From Hellea sp. (GTDB taxonomy: Bacteria; Pseudomonadota; Alphaproteobacteria; Caulobacterales; Maricaulaceae): a stretch of DNA of 42,873 nucleotides. Positions 1-8,170 of this stretch are shown one piece after another. The DNA lies in NCBI GenBank assembly GCA_020629875.1, contig JAHDCL010000015.1, forward strand, positions 1 to 42,873, given 5' to 3'. Below the pieces are notes generated by a model that ran no database searches, had not been told where the DNA came from, and was given only the letters and a program-made list of their open reading frames with translations. Position 1 is the first letter of the stretch; every line of letters starts with the position of its first letter. Made by a program: the position numbers and the translations under genes.

Positions 1-43
1 CTTCCGCCATATCTGCCTCGGACACAACATCAAAACTTGGCAT
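1..43 (-). CDS. yajQ: YajQ family nucleotide-binding protein, N-terminus only
   Basis: The reverse strand from 43 starts ATG and reads MPSFDVVSEADMAE before the window ends. This matches the conserved N-terminus of the YajQ/UPF0234 family (E. coli begins MPSFDIVSE). A good ribosome binding site, AAAGGAG, lies at 50-56 in the right spacing. YajQ proteins are small cytoplasmic proteins reported to bind nucleic acid or cyclic di-GMP. Only 14 codons are visible, so the call rests on the signature start alone. Confidence 0.8.
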   Translation of the reverse strand, partial: MPSFDVVSEADMAE

Positions 44-101
44 ATCAAACTCCTTTAAACTGATGATATCGTTATGTCTTTTAGAATACCTAGTCGAGTC
101 T

Positions 102-2369
102 TTATGGGTCCCGTGTCTTCGCCTCATTGAGCATTAGCGATTTAATTGAACCAATGATTGAAGAATAGTCATCTGACCAAGCCTTTACGCTAGGACTAGG
201 GACAAGCACTTTCCATTCGGGCACGCCCTTGGTCGCTGCGACAACCCTTCGCTCACTACCAATAAGGACTCCTGTACTGGCATTATAGAACTCTCCATAC
301 TCTTTATCGGAAAAATCCGAAGTTTTAATAAAACGACTTTCTAAGCCTACCTGACTCGCGAGTTTTACAACAACAGACGACACATCCATCACCCGATTTG
401 ACGTGTGGAAGAAAATCAAACCATCATCCTTAAGCTTTGAACGATACAACTCTAGCGCTTCCGATGTGAGCAAATGCGTCGGGATGGAGTCAGAAGAAAA
501 TGCATCTATCATTATTACGTCTTGAGAGGATGGTGCAAGCGCTTCGAGGGTTAATCGAGCATCACCAATACGGATATCTGACACCTCAGAGCAATCCGCC
601 ATAAAGCTAAAATATTTTGGGTCGGTCGCCATATCCACGACGATCGGATCAATCTCAAAATAGGTCCAACTGTCGCCAAGTTTTTCATAGCAGGCCATCG
701 CTCCTGCTCCAAGACCTACCATAGCAATCGTCATGTTGGGACTTTCGCGACGGGCGGCCTGCATGGCTAAATCGAACGTGTTCCCGGGAGCGTAATACGC
801 AAGTGGTACTTTCCTTTTATCGGGATCCCGAAATTGATAATTATGAATGGTGTCCCCGTGAACGAATTGATGAACAATACCGTGTTCACTCTCCACCTCT
901 TTGACGTGAAGCACCCCGAAAAAAGATCGATCTGTTAAAATTGGCTTATGATAAAGTAATGGCAACAGCATTATTGCCATTGCCCAAACACCTAAATCTA
1001 GAGGCAGTGTTTTTACCTGCCCGCGCATTCGACTAAGACCAAAAAGAAATACTCCACCGCCAAGAAAGGCCCCAATACGCGCGTCAAGTCCCAGCAAAAC
1101 CAGAGCTTTATAAATTACTAGTCCAAGCACTAAATATTGCCCTAAGTGAATGATCTTTTTTCGCGCAGTTTCAAACGAAGTTTCTGTCTTTGACGGCACA
1201 GCCAATTGAGCCGCCATAAGAACAATTAGATATTCATAGACGTTAGGAAATATTGCGGGTGCAAGAAGCGCATTAAACACGCCTCCTAAAACCCCTCCAA
1301 GTGACATCCAGATATAAAACTCAGTCAAGTTTGATACATCAGGTCGGGCCTCTACTAAGCGCCCATGACAAAACAGTGCGATGACAAAGTAACAAATTAG
1401 GCTCAACCCTATGGAAAACAGGACGAATGCTTTGAGCGCAACACCGGCAGCCAATGCCACCAATATGACCCACGGGAAAAACTTAACGAGCTGCATCGAA
1501 GAGACAATCGGTCTTTTCGCAAAAACAATAACGAAAGTCAGCAAGTATAGCGCGAGAGGGATAATCCAGAGAAATGGCGCGGAGGCAATATTATTTGCCA
1601 TATGTGAAGTGACGCCAAGCATAAGGCTTGATGGAATGAAGGCCAAAAATATCCAGATTACTCTTTGTTTCCAGGTAATTGACGATCGTGAACTTTCATG
1701 TTCGACTTTAGCAACACCCTGTGTTTTGTGATGTACTCCGGCCAAAATACCCGCCGCTAGTATGATAACAATAAGCGTCCAATAGCCCGTTGCCCAAAGC
1801 TGTGTCTGAGTATGCAACCTCAACAAGGGCTCAATAACAACCGGATAGAGGCAAAGTGATAAGAGGCTGCCTGCATTGCTGGCAGCATATAGAAAATACG
1901 GGTCATCAGCATCTTTGTGATTAGTTCGACTAAACCAACGCTGAAGAAGCGGGGCATTTGCAGAGATTGCAAAAAAGGGCATCCCGACAGAGACCGCAAA
2001 CAGCCCAATTAGCCAGTAAGCTTGGGCACCGCCTTCAGGCGGGGTCCAGCCTGAAGCAATTGCGAGAGGCAAAAAGAACAGCCCAAGGGAAAGAATAATC
2101 GTATGGCAAATAATCTGATGAGGCAGTTTCAAATACTTTGAGACTAAGTGGGCATAAATATATCCGCCCAATAACATGCCCTGGAAAAAGACCATGGCCG
2201 TATTCCAGACACTAGAAGAACCACCCAGCAGCGGCAGGACGAGTTTAGCAAATAGAGGCTGAACGGAGAATAATAGAGTAGCGCTTAGGAAAATGGACAG
2301 TATAAAAACACTCACCAACGTCAATGATGAGCGTGACTTTCCAATTTTTGAGACTGATATATCGACCAT
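102..2369 (-). CDS. Membrane protein with C-terminal spermidine-synthase-like methyltransferase-fold domain
   Basis: The 755-residue protein has about twelve hydrophobic segments in the first 480 residues. A soluble C-terminal domain from about residue 500 has the spermidine synthase / SAM-binding fold: a glycine-rich loop (MVGLGAGAMA), an acidic strand end (FEIDP), a GDARLTL segment and the DAFSSDSIPTHLLT stretch. This fused architecture is known as a spermidine-synthase-like membrane protein; its substrate is not established and polyamine synthesis is not proven. The start at 2369 is backed by GGAGGGG just upstream. Part of that site lies in a small TCCGC/GCGGA hairpin (2377-2390). It follows yajQ on the same strand after a 58-base gap going downstream. 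Confidence 0.8.
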   Translation of the reverse strand: MVDISVSKIGKSRSSLTLVSVFILSIFLSATLLFSVQPLFAKLVLPLLGGSSSVWNTAMVFFQGMLLGGYIYAHLVSKYLKLPHQIICHTIILSLGLFFLPLAIASGWTPPEGGAQAYWLIGLFAVSVGMPFFAISANAPLLQRWFSRTNHKDADDPYFLYAASNAGSLLSLCLYPVVIEPLLRLHTQTQLWATGYWTLIVIILAAGILAGVHHKTQGVAKVEHESSRSSITWKQRVIWIFLAFIPSSLMLGVTSHMANNIASAPFLWIIPLALYLLTFVIVFAKRPIVSSMQLVKFFPWVILVALAAGVALKAFVLFSIGLSLICYFVIALFCHGRLVEARPDVSNLTEFYIWMSLGGVLGGVFNALLAPAIFPNVYEYLIVLMAAQLAVPSKTETSFETARKKIIHLGQYLVLGLVIYKALVLLGLDARIGAFLGGGVFLFGLSRMRGQVKTLPLDLGVWAMAIMLLPLLYHKPILTDRSFFGVLHVKEVESEHGIVHQFVHGDTIHNYQFRDPDKRKVPLAYYAPGNTFDLAMQAARRESPNMTIAMVGLGAGAMACYEKLGDSWTYFEIDPIVVDMATDPKYFSFMADCSEVSDIRIGDARLTLEALAPSSQDVIMIDAFSSDSIPTHLLTSEALELYRSKLKDDGLIFFHTSNRVMDVSSVVVKLASQVGLESRFIKTSDFSDKEYGEFYNASTGVLIGSERRVVAATKGVPEWKVLVPSPSVKAWSDDYSSIIGSIKSLMLNEAKTRDP

Positions 2370-2430
2370 AGACCCCTCCGCGATTGCGGAAAGGTTATCG
2401 TATTGGTTTAAATATTAAGTTAAATAACGT

Positions 2431-3678
2431 CTAAACCTTTTGGTTTGTGTAAGCTCGCAATTCCTTGCGCGCTACTTGCCGGCGGTGAACCGCGTCTGGA
2501 CCATCCGCAAATCTGAGGGTACGCTGCCCCTGATACATCGCGGCTAGCGGCGTATCTTGAGAAACCCCAGTACCGCCATACATTTGCATCGCTTGGTCAA
2601 TGACTTCTAGCGACATACGGGGCGCTTCGACCTTGATCATAGAAATCCATGGCGCGGCATCGCGCTTACTCATTGTATCCATCGCCCATGCCGCTTTGAG
2701 GCATAAGAGGCGAGCCTGTTCGATCTTGATACGGGCTTCTGCGATAATATCGAAGTTAGCGCCAAGATAAGCTAGCTGCTTACCAAAGGCCTCACGCTCC
2801 AATGAACGCTTACAAAGCAGCTGGAGCGCTTTCTCTGACTGCCCAATAGAGCGCATGCAATGATGAATACGGCCTGGCCCAAGCCGGCCTTGGCTGACCT
2901 CAAAACCCGCACCTTCTCTGATGAGCAAAGCATCTGCAGGAATACGAACATCGGTAAACTTAATGTGCATATGCCCGTGCGGTGCATCGTCATGACCAAA
3001 AACCATCATGGGGCGTAAAATCTCAATACCCGGCAGTTCAGCATCAACAACGAACATGGAGTGTTGCTGGTGTTTTGTCCGGCTTTCATCTGGGGTCTTA
3101 GCCATAAGGATATAAACCTTACAGCGTGGATCACCTGCGCCCGAAGACCAATATTTCTCACCGTTTAAAACCCACTCATCACCATCTTTAACGGCTGAAA
3201 ATTCCAGATTTGTGGCGTCAGAAGAAGCGACATCTGGCTCAGTCATCAAATAAGCAGATCGAATTTCACCCTCAAGCAGCGGTTTTAACCACTTATCTTT
3301 GTGCCCTTGGGTGCCGTATCTCTCTAACACTTCCATATTACCTGTGTCAGGCGCGGAACAGTTCATAGCCTCAGAGGCCAGATGAACCCATCCTAACTCT
3401 TCAGCAACATAGGCATACTCAACGGTTGAAAGACCAAAGCCTTCTTCAGAGTCAGTTAACCAGAAGTTCCACAAACCTCGCTTACGGGCTTCCCCTTTTA
3501 TTGTATCCAGAATTTCCAACTGGCGTTCGGACAAATCAAAACGGCCACCTGGCGCGGTGCCAACCAATTCGTGGAATTCATGATCGAGCGGCGCTACATA
3601 ATTACGTGTGAAATCTCTAATCTTCTCGACGAGCGGCCTTACGCGCTCGCTCATTCCTAAATCCATTGTTGCCGTCAT
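2431..3678 (-). CDS. Acyl-CoA dehydrogenase, ACAD10/11-like
   Basis: This is a 415-residue flavin acyl-CoA dehydrogenase. Visible family blocks are AYLMTEPDVASSDATN (FAD and substrate binding), MYGGTGVSQDTPLAAMYQ, and a C-terminal FADGPDAVHRRQVARKEL that resembles the ACAD10/ACAD11 type more than short-chain enzymes. An ATG start at 3678 (MTATMDLGMS) is preferred because AAGGAAGAG precedes it and it leaves a 22-base gap to the upstream kinase gene; a start at 3744 would overlap that gene by 44 bases. It is the last gene of a four-gene operon with the kinase and two SDRs. In the Lva and ACAD11 systems such an enzyme acts on phosphorylated 4-hydroxyacyl-CoA; that role is inferred here from context. 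Confidence 0.85.
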   Translation of the reverse strand: MTATMDLGMSERVRPLVEKIRDFTRNYVAPLDHEFHELVGTAPGGRFDLSERQLEILDTIKGEARKRGLWNFWLTDSEEGFGLSTVEYAYVAEELGWVHLASEAMNCSAPDTGNMEVLERYGTQGHKDKWLKPLLEGEIRSAYLMTEPDVASSDATNLEFSAVKDGDEWVLNGEKYWSSGAGDPRCKVYILMAKTPDESRTKHQQHSMFVVDAELPGIEILRPMMVFGHDDAPHGHMHIKFTDVRIPADALLIREGAGFEVSQGRLGPGRIHHCMRSIGQSEKALQLLCKRSLEREAFGKQLAYLGANFDIIAEARIKIEQARLLCLKAAWAMDTMSKRDAAPWISMIKVEAPRMSLEVIDQAMQMYGGTGVSQDTPLAAMYQGQRTLRFADGPDAVHRRQVARKELRAYTNQKV

Positions 3679-3700
3679 AATCTCTTCCTTTTTTATTTTT

Positions 3701-4765
3701 CTAAAGTGTGCCTGATTTAATTTTGAAACGCGCCAAATTTCCAAGCGCTGCAGTCATTTGCCCATAGGGTTTAAACCGCGGATTATCATTTTGACCCCGA
3801 AAGAAGCGCGCATATATTTGCTGAATAATCACCGCGAGGCGCCATATGCCGTAGACATAGTAAAATTGAAAATCTGATACGTCAGCGCCTGTTTTAGCAG
3901 CGTAAAAATCCAAGATTTCCTGACGAGTCATCATGCCGGGGGCTTGGCTTGGCTGCCGCACCATCATTTTCATGAAGTCAGGGTCATCCACCTGTATCCA
4001 ATAAGCCAAAGTATTCCCAAGATCCATCATTGGGTCACCCAAGGCGGAAATTTCCCAATCTAACAAAGCTTCGATTTGCGTGGGATCGTCTTCTTTCAAA
4101 ATACAGTTATCGATGCGGTAATCACCATGTATGATCGCAGCGCCGCATTCAGATGCGGGCATGTTATCCACCAACCATTGTTGAACATCTTCAAACTTTT
4201 CAATGTCATCCGTCCACGCTTTCTCAAAGCGGCGGTTCCAGCCTAATATTTGCCTGCTCACATAACCTTCAGGTTTTCCAAAATCACCAAGCCCAATAGC
4301 GGAATAGTCCACTTGGTGAAGATTAACGAGAGTTTGGAAAAAATTCTCGCAGAGTTGCCGGCCTTCCTTGGCTGTCCAATTCCACTCACTCGGGATTTCC
4401 GTATGTATCAAGTGACCTTCAGAGCGGTCCATGACGTAGAATTCCGCTCCAATGACCGAAGCGTCATCTGTGTAATAAAGCGTGTTAGGCACTGCGATAT
4501 GCCCTTTTAGCGCCTTCATAACGCGATATTCGCGGTACATATCGTGACCCGACTTTGGCTTGTCGCCAAAAGGTGGCCTACGCAGAACCATCCGGCGATC
4601 CGGATAATCAATTGCATATGTCAGGTTGGATGCGCCAGACGCATATTGCTTAACAGTCGGCGCACCTTTCAAGTCAGGGAGTACAGCTTTAAGCACAGTA
4701 TCCACGGCCGAAATGTCTAATTCTTCGCCCTTACGGACATCTACAGTGGGGTTTTCGGTGTTCAC
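3701..4765 (-). CDS. Aminoglycoside-phosphotransferase-like kinase (ACAD10/11 kinase type)
   Basis: This 354-residue protein has the APH/choline-kinase fold: an N-lobe YASGASNLTYAI loop and VLRRPP lysine/arginine strand, a catalytic loop HGDYRIDN at residues 213-220 (Asp215, Asn220), and a metal-binding DWE at 236-238 followed by GDPMMDLG. The pattern matches the kinase domain fused to acyl-CoA dehydrogenase in ACAD10/ACAD11 and the stand-alone LvaA of levulinate catabolism, which phosphorylates 4-hydroxyacyl-CoA. The start is GTG and overlaps the TAG stop of the upstream SDR by one base (TAGTG), so translation is probably coupled. A role in drug resistance is unlikely in this setting. Confidence 0.85.
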   Translation of the reverse strand: MNTENPTVDVRKGEELDISAVDTVLKAVLPDLKGAPTVKQYASGASNLTYAIDYPDRRMVLRRPPFGDKPKSGHDMYREYRVMKALKGHIAVPNTLYYTDDASVIGAEFYVMDRSEGHLIHTEIPSEWNWTAKEGRQLCENFFQTLVNLHQVDYSAIGLGDFGKPEGYVSRQILGWNRRFEKAWTDDIEKFEDVQQWLVDNMPASECGAAIIHGDYRIDNCILKEDDPTQIEALLDWEISALGDPMMDLGNTLAYWIQVDDPDFMKMMVRQPSQAPGMMTRQEILDFYAAKTGADVSDFQFYYVYGIWRLAVIIQQIYARFFRGQNDNPRFKPYGQMTAALGNLARFKIKSGTL

Positions 4766-5523
4766 TAGATGATAGCCCCACCATCAACAACCATCCCCTG
4801 CCCTGTGAAATAGCTCGCCTCATCAGAAACCATATATAACACAGCGCCAACCATTTCTTCTGGCTGTGCCATCCGTGATATCGCAAGGTTATTATTCATG
4901 TAATCTTGCATCTTAGGATCCGCTTTAAGTGCAGCGGCGATTTTCGTGTCCGTGAACCCAGGAAGGAGAGCATTTACGCGAATGCCGTGATTGCCATATT
5001 CTTTGGCCATACCCTTGGTCATGTTGATAATCGCAGCTTTAGTCATTCCGTATATGACTCGCCCCTTGCCAGGCTGGATACCGTCTACCGAAGCGACGTT
5101 TACGATTGACCCGCCGCCCCCCTTTAACATTAACGGGATAGATTTGGCCGAGAGAAAGTAAGGTCCCTTAACATTCACGTCCCATGTCTTGTCATAAGCA
5201 GATTCTGGCGCTTCGTGGGCCGGTCCGAAATATGGGTTCGTCGCGCCATTATTGATGAGAATATCTAGCCGGCCAAATTCCTTCTCTATCATTGCGATAG
5301 CTTTATCGTGATGAGAGAGCTCGCCGAGATGGAGCTCTGCTGAAACAGCTTTTCCGCCTTTACCGCGAATTGATTCCGCAACTTTTTCGCAATCTGCTTG
5401 CTTCCGGCTCGAGCAAATGACGGTCGCGCCATGTTCAGCAAAACCATGCGCGATAGCTTCGCCAATCCCCCGGCTTGCACCTGCAATTAGAGCCACTTTT
5501 CCAGTCAAATCAAATCTTGCCAT
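4765..5523 (-). CDS. SDR family oxidoreductase
   Basis: A 252-residue classical short-chain dehydrogenase. The cofactor loop GASRGIG is at residues 15-21, NNGAT at 91-95, the catalytic Ser at 145, and Tyr158 with Lys162 in YGMTK. Length and motif spacing are normal for FabG-like enzymes. A clear AGGAGAG site overlaps the stop of the preceding SDR gene and sits nine bases from it. It lies immediately before the kinase gene. In the Lva-like interpretation it would oxidise a hydroxyacyl intermediate, but the exact substrate cannot be read from the sequence. Confidence 0.88.
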   Translation of the reverse strand: MARFDLTGKVALIAGASRGIGEAIAHGFAEHGATVICSSRKQADCEKVAESIRGKGGKAVSAELHLGELSHHDKAIAMIEKEFGRLDILINNGATNPYFGPAHEAPESAYDKTWDVNVKGPYFLSAKSIPLMLKGGGGSIVNVASVDGIQPGKGRVIYGMTKAAIINMTKGMAKEYGNHGIRVNALLPGFTDTKIAAALKADPKMQDYMNNNLAISRMAQPEEMVGAVLYMVSDEASYFTGQGMVVDGGAII

Positions 5524-5532
5524 TTCTCTCTC

Positions 5533-6309
5533 CTAACTTGGCAGCTGGTCATTCCCCAGCTTTTGCTTAAGCTTATTCATACCGCTGATGTAGCCCTCGT
5601 AATTATTGGCTTTATTCTTGAAATATTCGCCCACAATGGGATGCGACAGAACCATAAAACGGTCTTCCTCGATCGCCACTTTGAGGGCATTTGCAACATC
5701 GGATGGTTCAATCAATCCGTCCTGATGGCCTTCCGCCATCGCCATGCCTTTGGTCATATTTGTACGAACATATTGCGGGCAGATGCAGTGAGTTTTAATA
5801 CCCTGATCCCAGTGGCGAATAGCCAAACTCTCAGCAAAACCTACCGCTGCATGCTTAGTCGCCGTATAGGACGCACTGCCAATCTGCCCTAAAAGTCCTG
5901 CCGCAGAGGCAGTTATTACAAAGCGTCCTGAACCGCGCTCCTTCATTTGCGGAAGCAGAGCTCTCGCCGCGTAGACGCTACTCATAACGTTTACTTGCCA
6001 GCTCAGCTCCCAATTCTCGTTGCTTGCGCCAGCTGCATGCCCCGGATCTCCGAAACCGACGCCAGCATTAGAAACGAAAACATCTATCGGACCATTGGCT
6101 GCTTCCGCCATATCGATAAAGCCTTGTACGGCCTCATCGCTCGCGACGTCACAAGCAAAAGCTATGGCGCCTATTTCCGCGGCTGTCTTGGTGGGCGTTT
6201 GCAAATCACTAATCGCGACTTTTGCGCCCTGCGCTATGAACATTTCAGCGATAGCTCTACCGATACCGCCACTCGCGCCCGTAATGGCGATTGATTGATC
6301 TTTAAACAT
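5533..6309 (-). CDS. SDR family oxidoreductase, first gene of the acyl-CoA operon
   Basis: A 258-residue short-chain dehydrogenase with TGASGGIG at residues 10-17, NAG at 81-83, catalytic Ser135 and YTATK (Tyr148, Lys152). It is divergent enough from its neighbour (different C-terminus, no GG-x-I end) that the two are not a recent duplication. No strong ribosome binding site precedes the ATG at 6309. It opens the four-gene minus-strand operon and its promoter region carries the palindrome at 6353-6372, so it and the downstream genes are probably under that regulator. The substrate is unknown. Confidence 0.87.
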   Translation of the reverse strand: MFKDQSIAITGASGGIGRAIAEMFIAQGAKVAISDLQTPTKTAAEIGAIAFACDVASDEAVQGFIDMAEAANGPIDVFVSNAGVGFGDPGHAAGASNENWELSWQVNVMSSVYAARALLPQMKERGSGRFVITASAAGLLGQIGSASYTATKHAAVGFAESLAIRHWDQGIKTHCICPQYVRTNMTKGMAMAEGHQDGLIEPSDVANALKVAIEEDRFMVLSHPIVGEYFKNKANNYEGYISGMNKLKQKLGNDQLPS

Positions 6310-6352
6310 AGGTTTTACTTAGCAAGCTAAATGAAGCAGAGCAAAGGATTTT

Positions 6353-6372
6353 ATATGCAATTTGTTGCATAT
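6353..6372. promoter_or_regulatory. Palindromic operator, copy 1
   Basis: A perfect 8-bp inverted repeat, ATATGCAA and TTGCATAT, separated by TTTG, lies in the 110-base divergent gap. It is 44 bases upstream of the SDR start and 48 bases upstream of the DUF3667 start. A TATAAA on the minus strand (6350-6355) overlaps one edge, which suits a repressor site over a -10 box. A near copy (17 of 20 bases equal) lies at 12134-12153. The regulator is not in the window; TetR-, GntR- or MarR-like proteins bind sites of this size. Confidence 0.65.
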
Positions 6373-6419
6373 TTATATTCTGATAGCGCTGTGCCATAGG
6401 AAGGTAAGAGGGAGCGTCT

Positions 6420-7715
6420 ATGGGTGATACAGAATCGGTTGATCTAGGGCATTCAGCGTTATTGGATGCCGACTCCATCCCTAATGCAAATCAAAGCGTG
6501 AACTGTTTTTCATGTGGAGAGAGCATGAATGGAGTATTCTGCTATGCCTGTGGCAATAAAAACGACAATTATAGACGATCTATTTGGTCGCTAGGCGTTG
6601 AGCTATTTTCATCTCTCACAGCTTTTGAAGGGCGAATTTGGAGAAGCCTGCGAAGTCTTATATTCAAGCCGGGACAGATGGCACGAGAATTTTCAGATGG
6701 AGCTCGGCAGAAGTGGACATCCCCCATCAGACTTTACCTGGCGACGTCACTCTTGCTTTTCGGCTATATCGCCCTCTCTGGCACTCAACTTGTCGCCTTT
6801 GGGGCCAAGCTGAATCCTGATGGCGTCGTAAAGGCCAATATAGGCGACAAAAACATCGCACCTCAGATTTTCTTTCTAGAGCGACGCAGCAAGATCAAAG
6901 AGACAGTTACTGATGATGCCATAACGGCCTTAGAAACCAATATTGCAAACATGATGAAGGATGATGAAAACAAGTCCAAAGAAGAATTGGAAGCTGAACT
7001 CAAGCGGTTGAAAGAAAGCTTGGCGAAACTAGATAGCCAAATCGATAATGCGGCAAATGAGTTTGCCAAAACGGGTATCAACCAAGGCCGCAAACCGATG
7101 TTAGACCGCATACAGGCACTAGAGGAACGCATTGAAAATTTCAATTCCTCTCCCAATGATAACGAAGGTACGTCATCACCAACTACTGAAACTTCGCCCG
7201 AAGACACCGGAGGCAACATTGATATTGTTGATGCCACTGGGAATAAAATGACACTGAACTCCGAAGGGATTCAGCAAGCCATGAGCATAGCATTAAGGCA
7301 ACCAGAAAGAATAAACGCCCCCATTAGCAAATATCTGCCGCGTATAATGTTCGTAATGATGCCGTTTTCTATGTTACTAGGAGCAATCTTCATACGTGGT
7401 CGTGAGAAAGCAATGCTTTACGACCACCTGGTGCACGCAGCCTATATCCACGCCTTTTCTTTCTTACTGCTTTTTGTCTTTATTTTACTGGTTCAGTTCA
7501 CGCCGATACCCGGCCTTCTCGCAATATATACCCTCATTTTGCTGATATATTTGCCGATTTCCGCTAAAAGAATGTTTGGACGGGGGTGGTTCAAATCATT
7601 CTTGACGAGTTACGGGGTCGGGGCATTTTACACCTTTATTATGATGCTCATTTTATCATTCCTGGTCGGCATTGGTGTCTCCGATATACTCAAGGATGTT
7701 GCCATAAAAGCTTAA
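6420..7715 (+). CDS. DUF3667-like zinc-ribbon membrane protein with a coiled-coil insert
   Basis: The 431-residue protein begins with a four-cysteine zinc ribbon (Cys29, Cys32, Cys41, Cys44; CFSCG and CYACG). A conserved stretch follows (LTAFEGRIWRSLRSLIFKPG, then the first membrane helix at about 100-120), as in DUF3667 proteins. Residues of about 150-230 are strongly charged with heptad-like Leu spacing and look like a coiled coil, followed by a Ser/Thr/Asp/Glu-rich linker to about 270. The C-terminal 120 residues hold three to four membrane helices. Function is unknown for the family. The stop TAA shares four bases (TTAA) with the stop of the convergent holin gene. Confidence 0.75.
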   Translation: MGDTESVDLGHSALLDADSIPNANQSVNCFSCGESMNGVFCYACGNKNDNYRRSIWSLGVELFSSLTAFEGRIWRSLRSLIFKPGQMAREFSDGARQKWTSPIRLYLATSLLLFGYIALSGTQLVAFGAKLNPDGVVKANIGDKNIAPQIFFLERRSKIKETVTDDAITALETNIANMMKDDENKSKEELEAELKRLKESLAKLDSQIDNAANEFAKTGINQGRKPMLDRIQALEERIENFNSSPNDNEGTSSPTTETSPEDTGGNIDIVDATGNKMTLNSEGIQQAMSIALRQPERINAPISKYLPRIMFVMMPFSMLLGAIFIRGREKAMLYDHLVHAAYIHAFSFLLLFVFILLVQFTPIPGLLAIYTLILLIYLPISAKRMFGRGWFKSFLTSYGVGAFYTFIMMLILSFLVGIGVSDILKDVAIKA

Positions 7716-8170
7716 AGCTTAATCGGTTTCGGCGCACGGTCACCGAACCACCAAAGGGTTGCAGCGGTGGCGGCGAAGACAGCCGCCTCAACAATCGACT
7801 CCTGCTGTGTGGCCGCAAATATCCACGCTGTGATAAACCATAGAAGAAGGGTCAATGCAGGACGAACCAGCCGCAGAAGGTTGATAACCCACTTACTCGC
7901 CTCGCCTATAGCAGCTTCAGCTTTAATCGACGCCTCGAGCCCCTGCCAAGACCCTTGTTGCGCCGCAATAGCGAGCTCCAATTCTGCCTCTTGCTGATTA
8001 GCCGCCATCTGTAATTCATGTAATTTGTACTCATGGCTCCATCGCTGAACCTCATGTTTAAAACTTTGCCGGCGCTCAAAATATCCTGCCACTCGCCCCA
8101 ATGCTGTCCCGATGATGCCAAAAACACCTCCCGCAGCTGCGTCCAAGCCTAATCCAAATAATTCCGCCAT
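7712..8170 (-). CDS. 3TM holin, GTA-type
   Basis: Starting at ATG 8170 (MAELFGLGLDAAAGG) this is a 152-residue protein with a Gly/Ala-rich hydrophobic N-terminus, an amphipathic charged middle (residues of about 30-85) and two hydrophobic helices near the C-terminus (LTLLLWFITAWIFA and AAVFAATAATLWWF). This arrangement matches the 3TM holin family described for gene-transfer-agent release. The reading frame stays open upstream to 8275, but the extra part is a shadow of the endolysin gene. The start overlaps the end of the endolysin gene by 22 bases, which indicates coupled expression. A holin would permeabilise the inner membrane so that the endolysin reaches the wall. Confidence 0.75.
   Translation of the reverse strand: MAELFGLGLDAAAGGVFGIIGTALGRVAGYFERRQSFKHEVQRWSHEYKLHELQMAANQQEAELELAIAAQQGSWQGLEASIKAEAAIGEASKWVINLLRLVRPALTLLLWFITAWIFAATQQESIVEAAVFAATAATLWWFGDRAPKPIKL

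Noticed and set aside
2405-2446. Candidate terminator after the acyl-CoA dehydrogenase (AAACC-TTTT-GGTTT and GGTTTA/TAAACC)
   Set aside because: The stems are short and A/T-rich, overlap the stop codon and have no convincing T-run on the minus strand.
3701-4765. Antibiotic-resistance phosphotransferase
   Set aside because: The kinase resembles ACAD10/11-type domains and sits in an acyl-CoA operon; nothing suggests mobility or drug specificity.
6863-7237. 124-codon Ser-rich minus-strand frame
   Set aside because: It mirrors the Glu/Lys-rich coiled coil of the DUF3667 gene; Ser/Leu richness is the expected antisense product.
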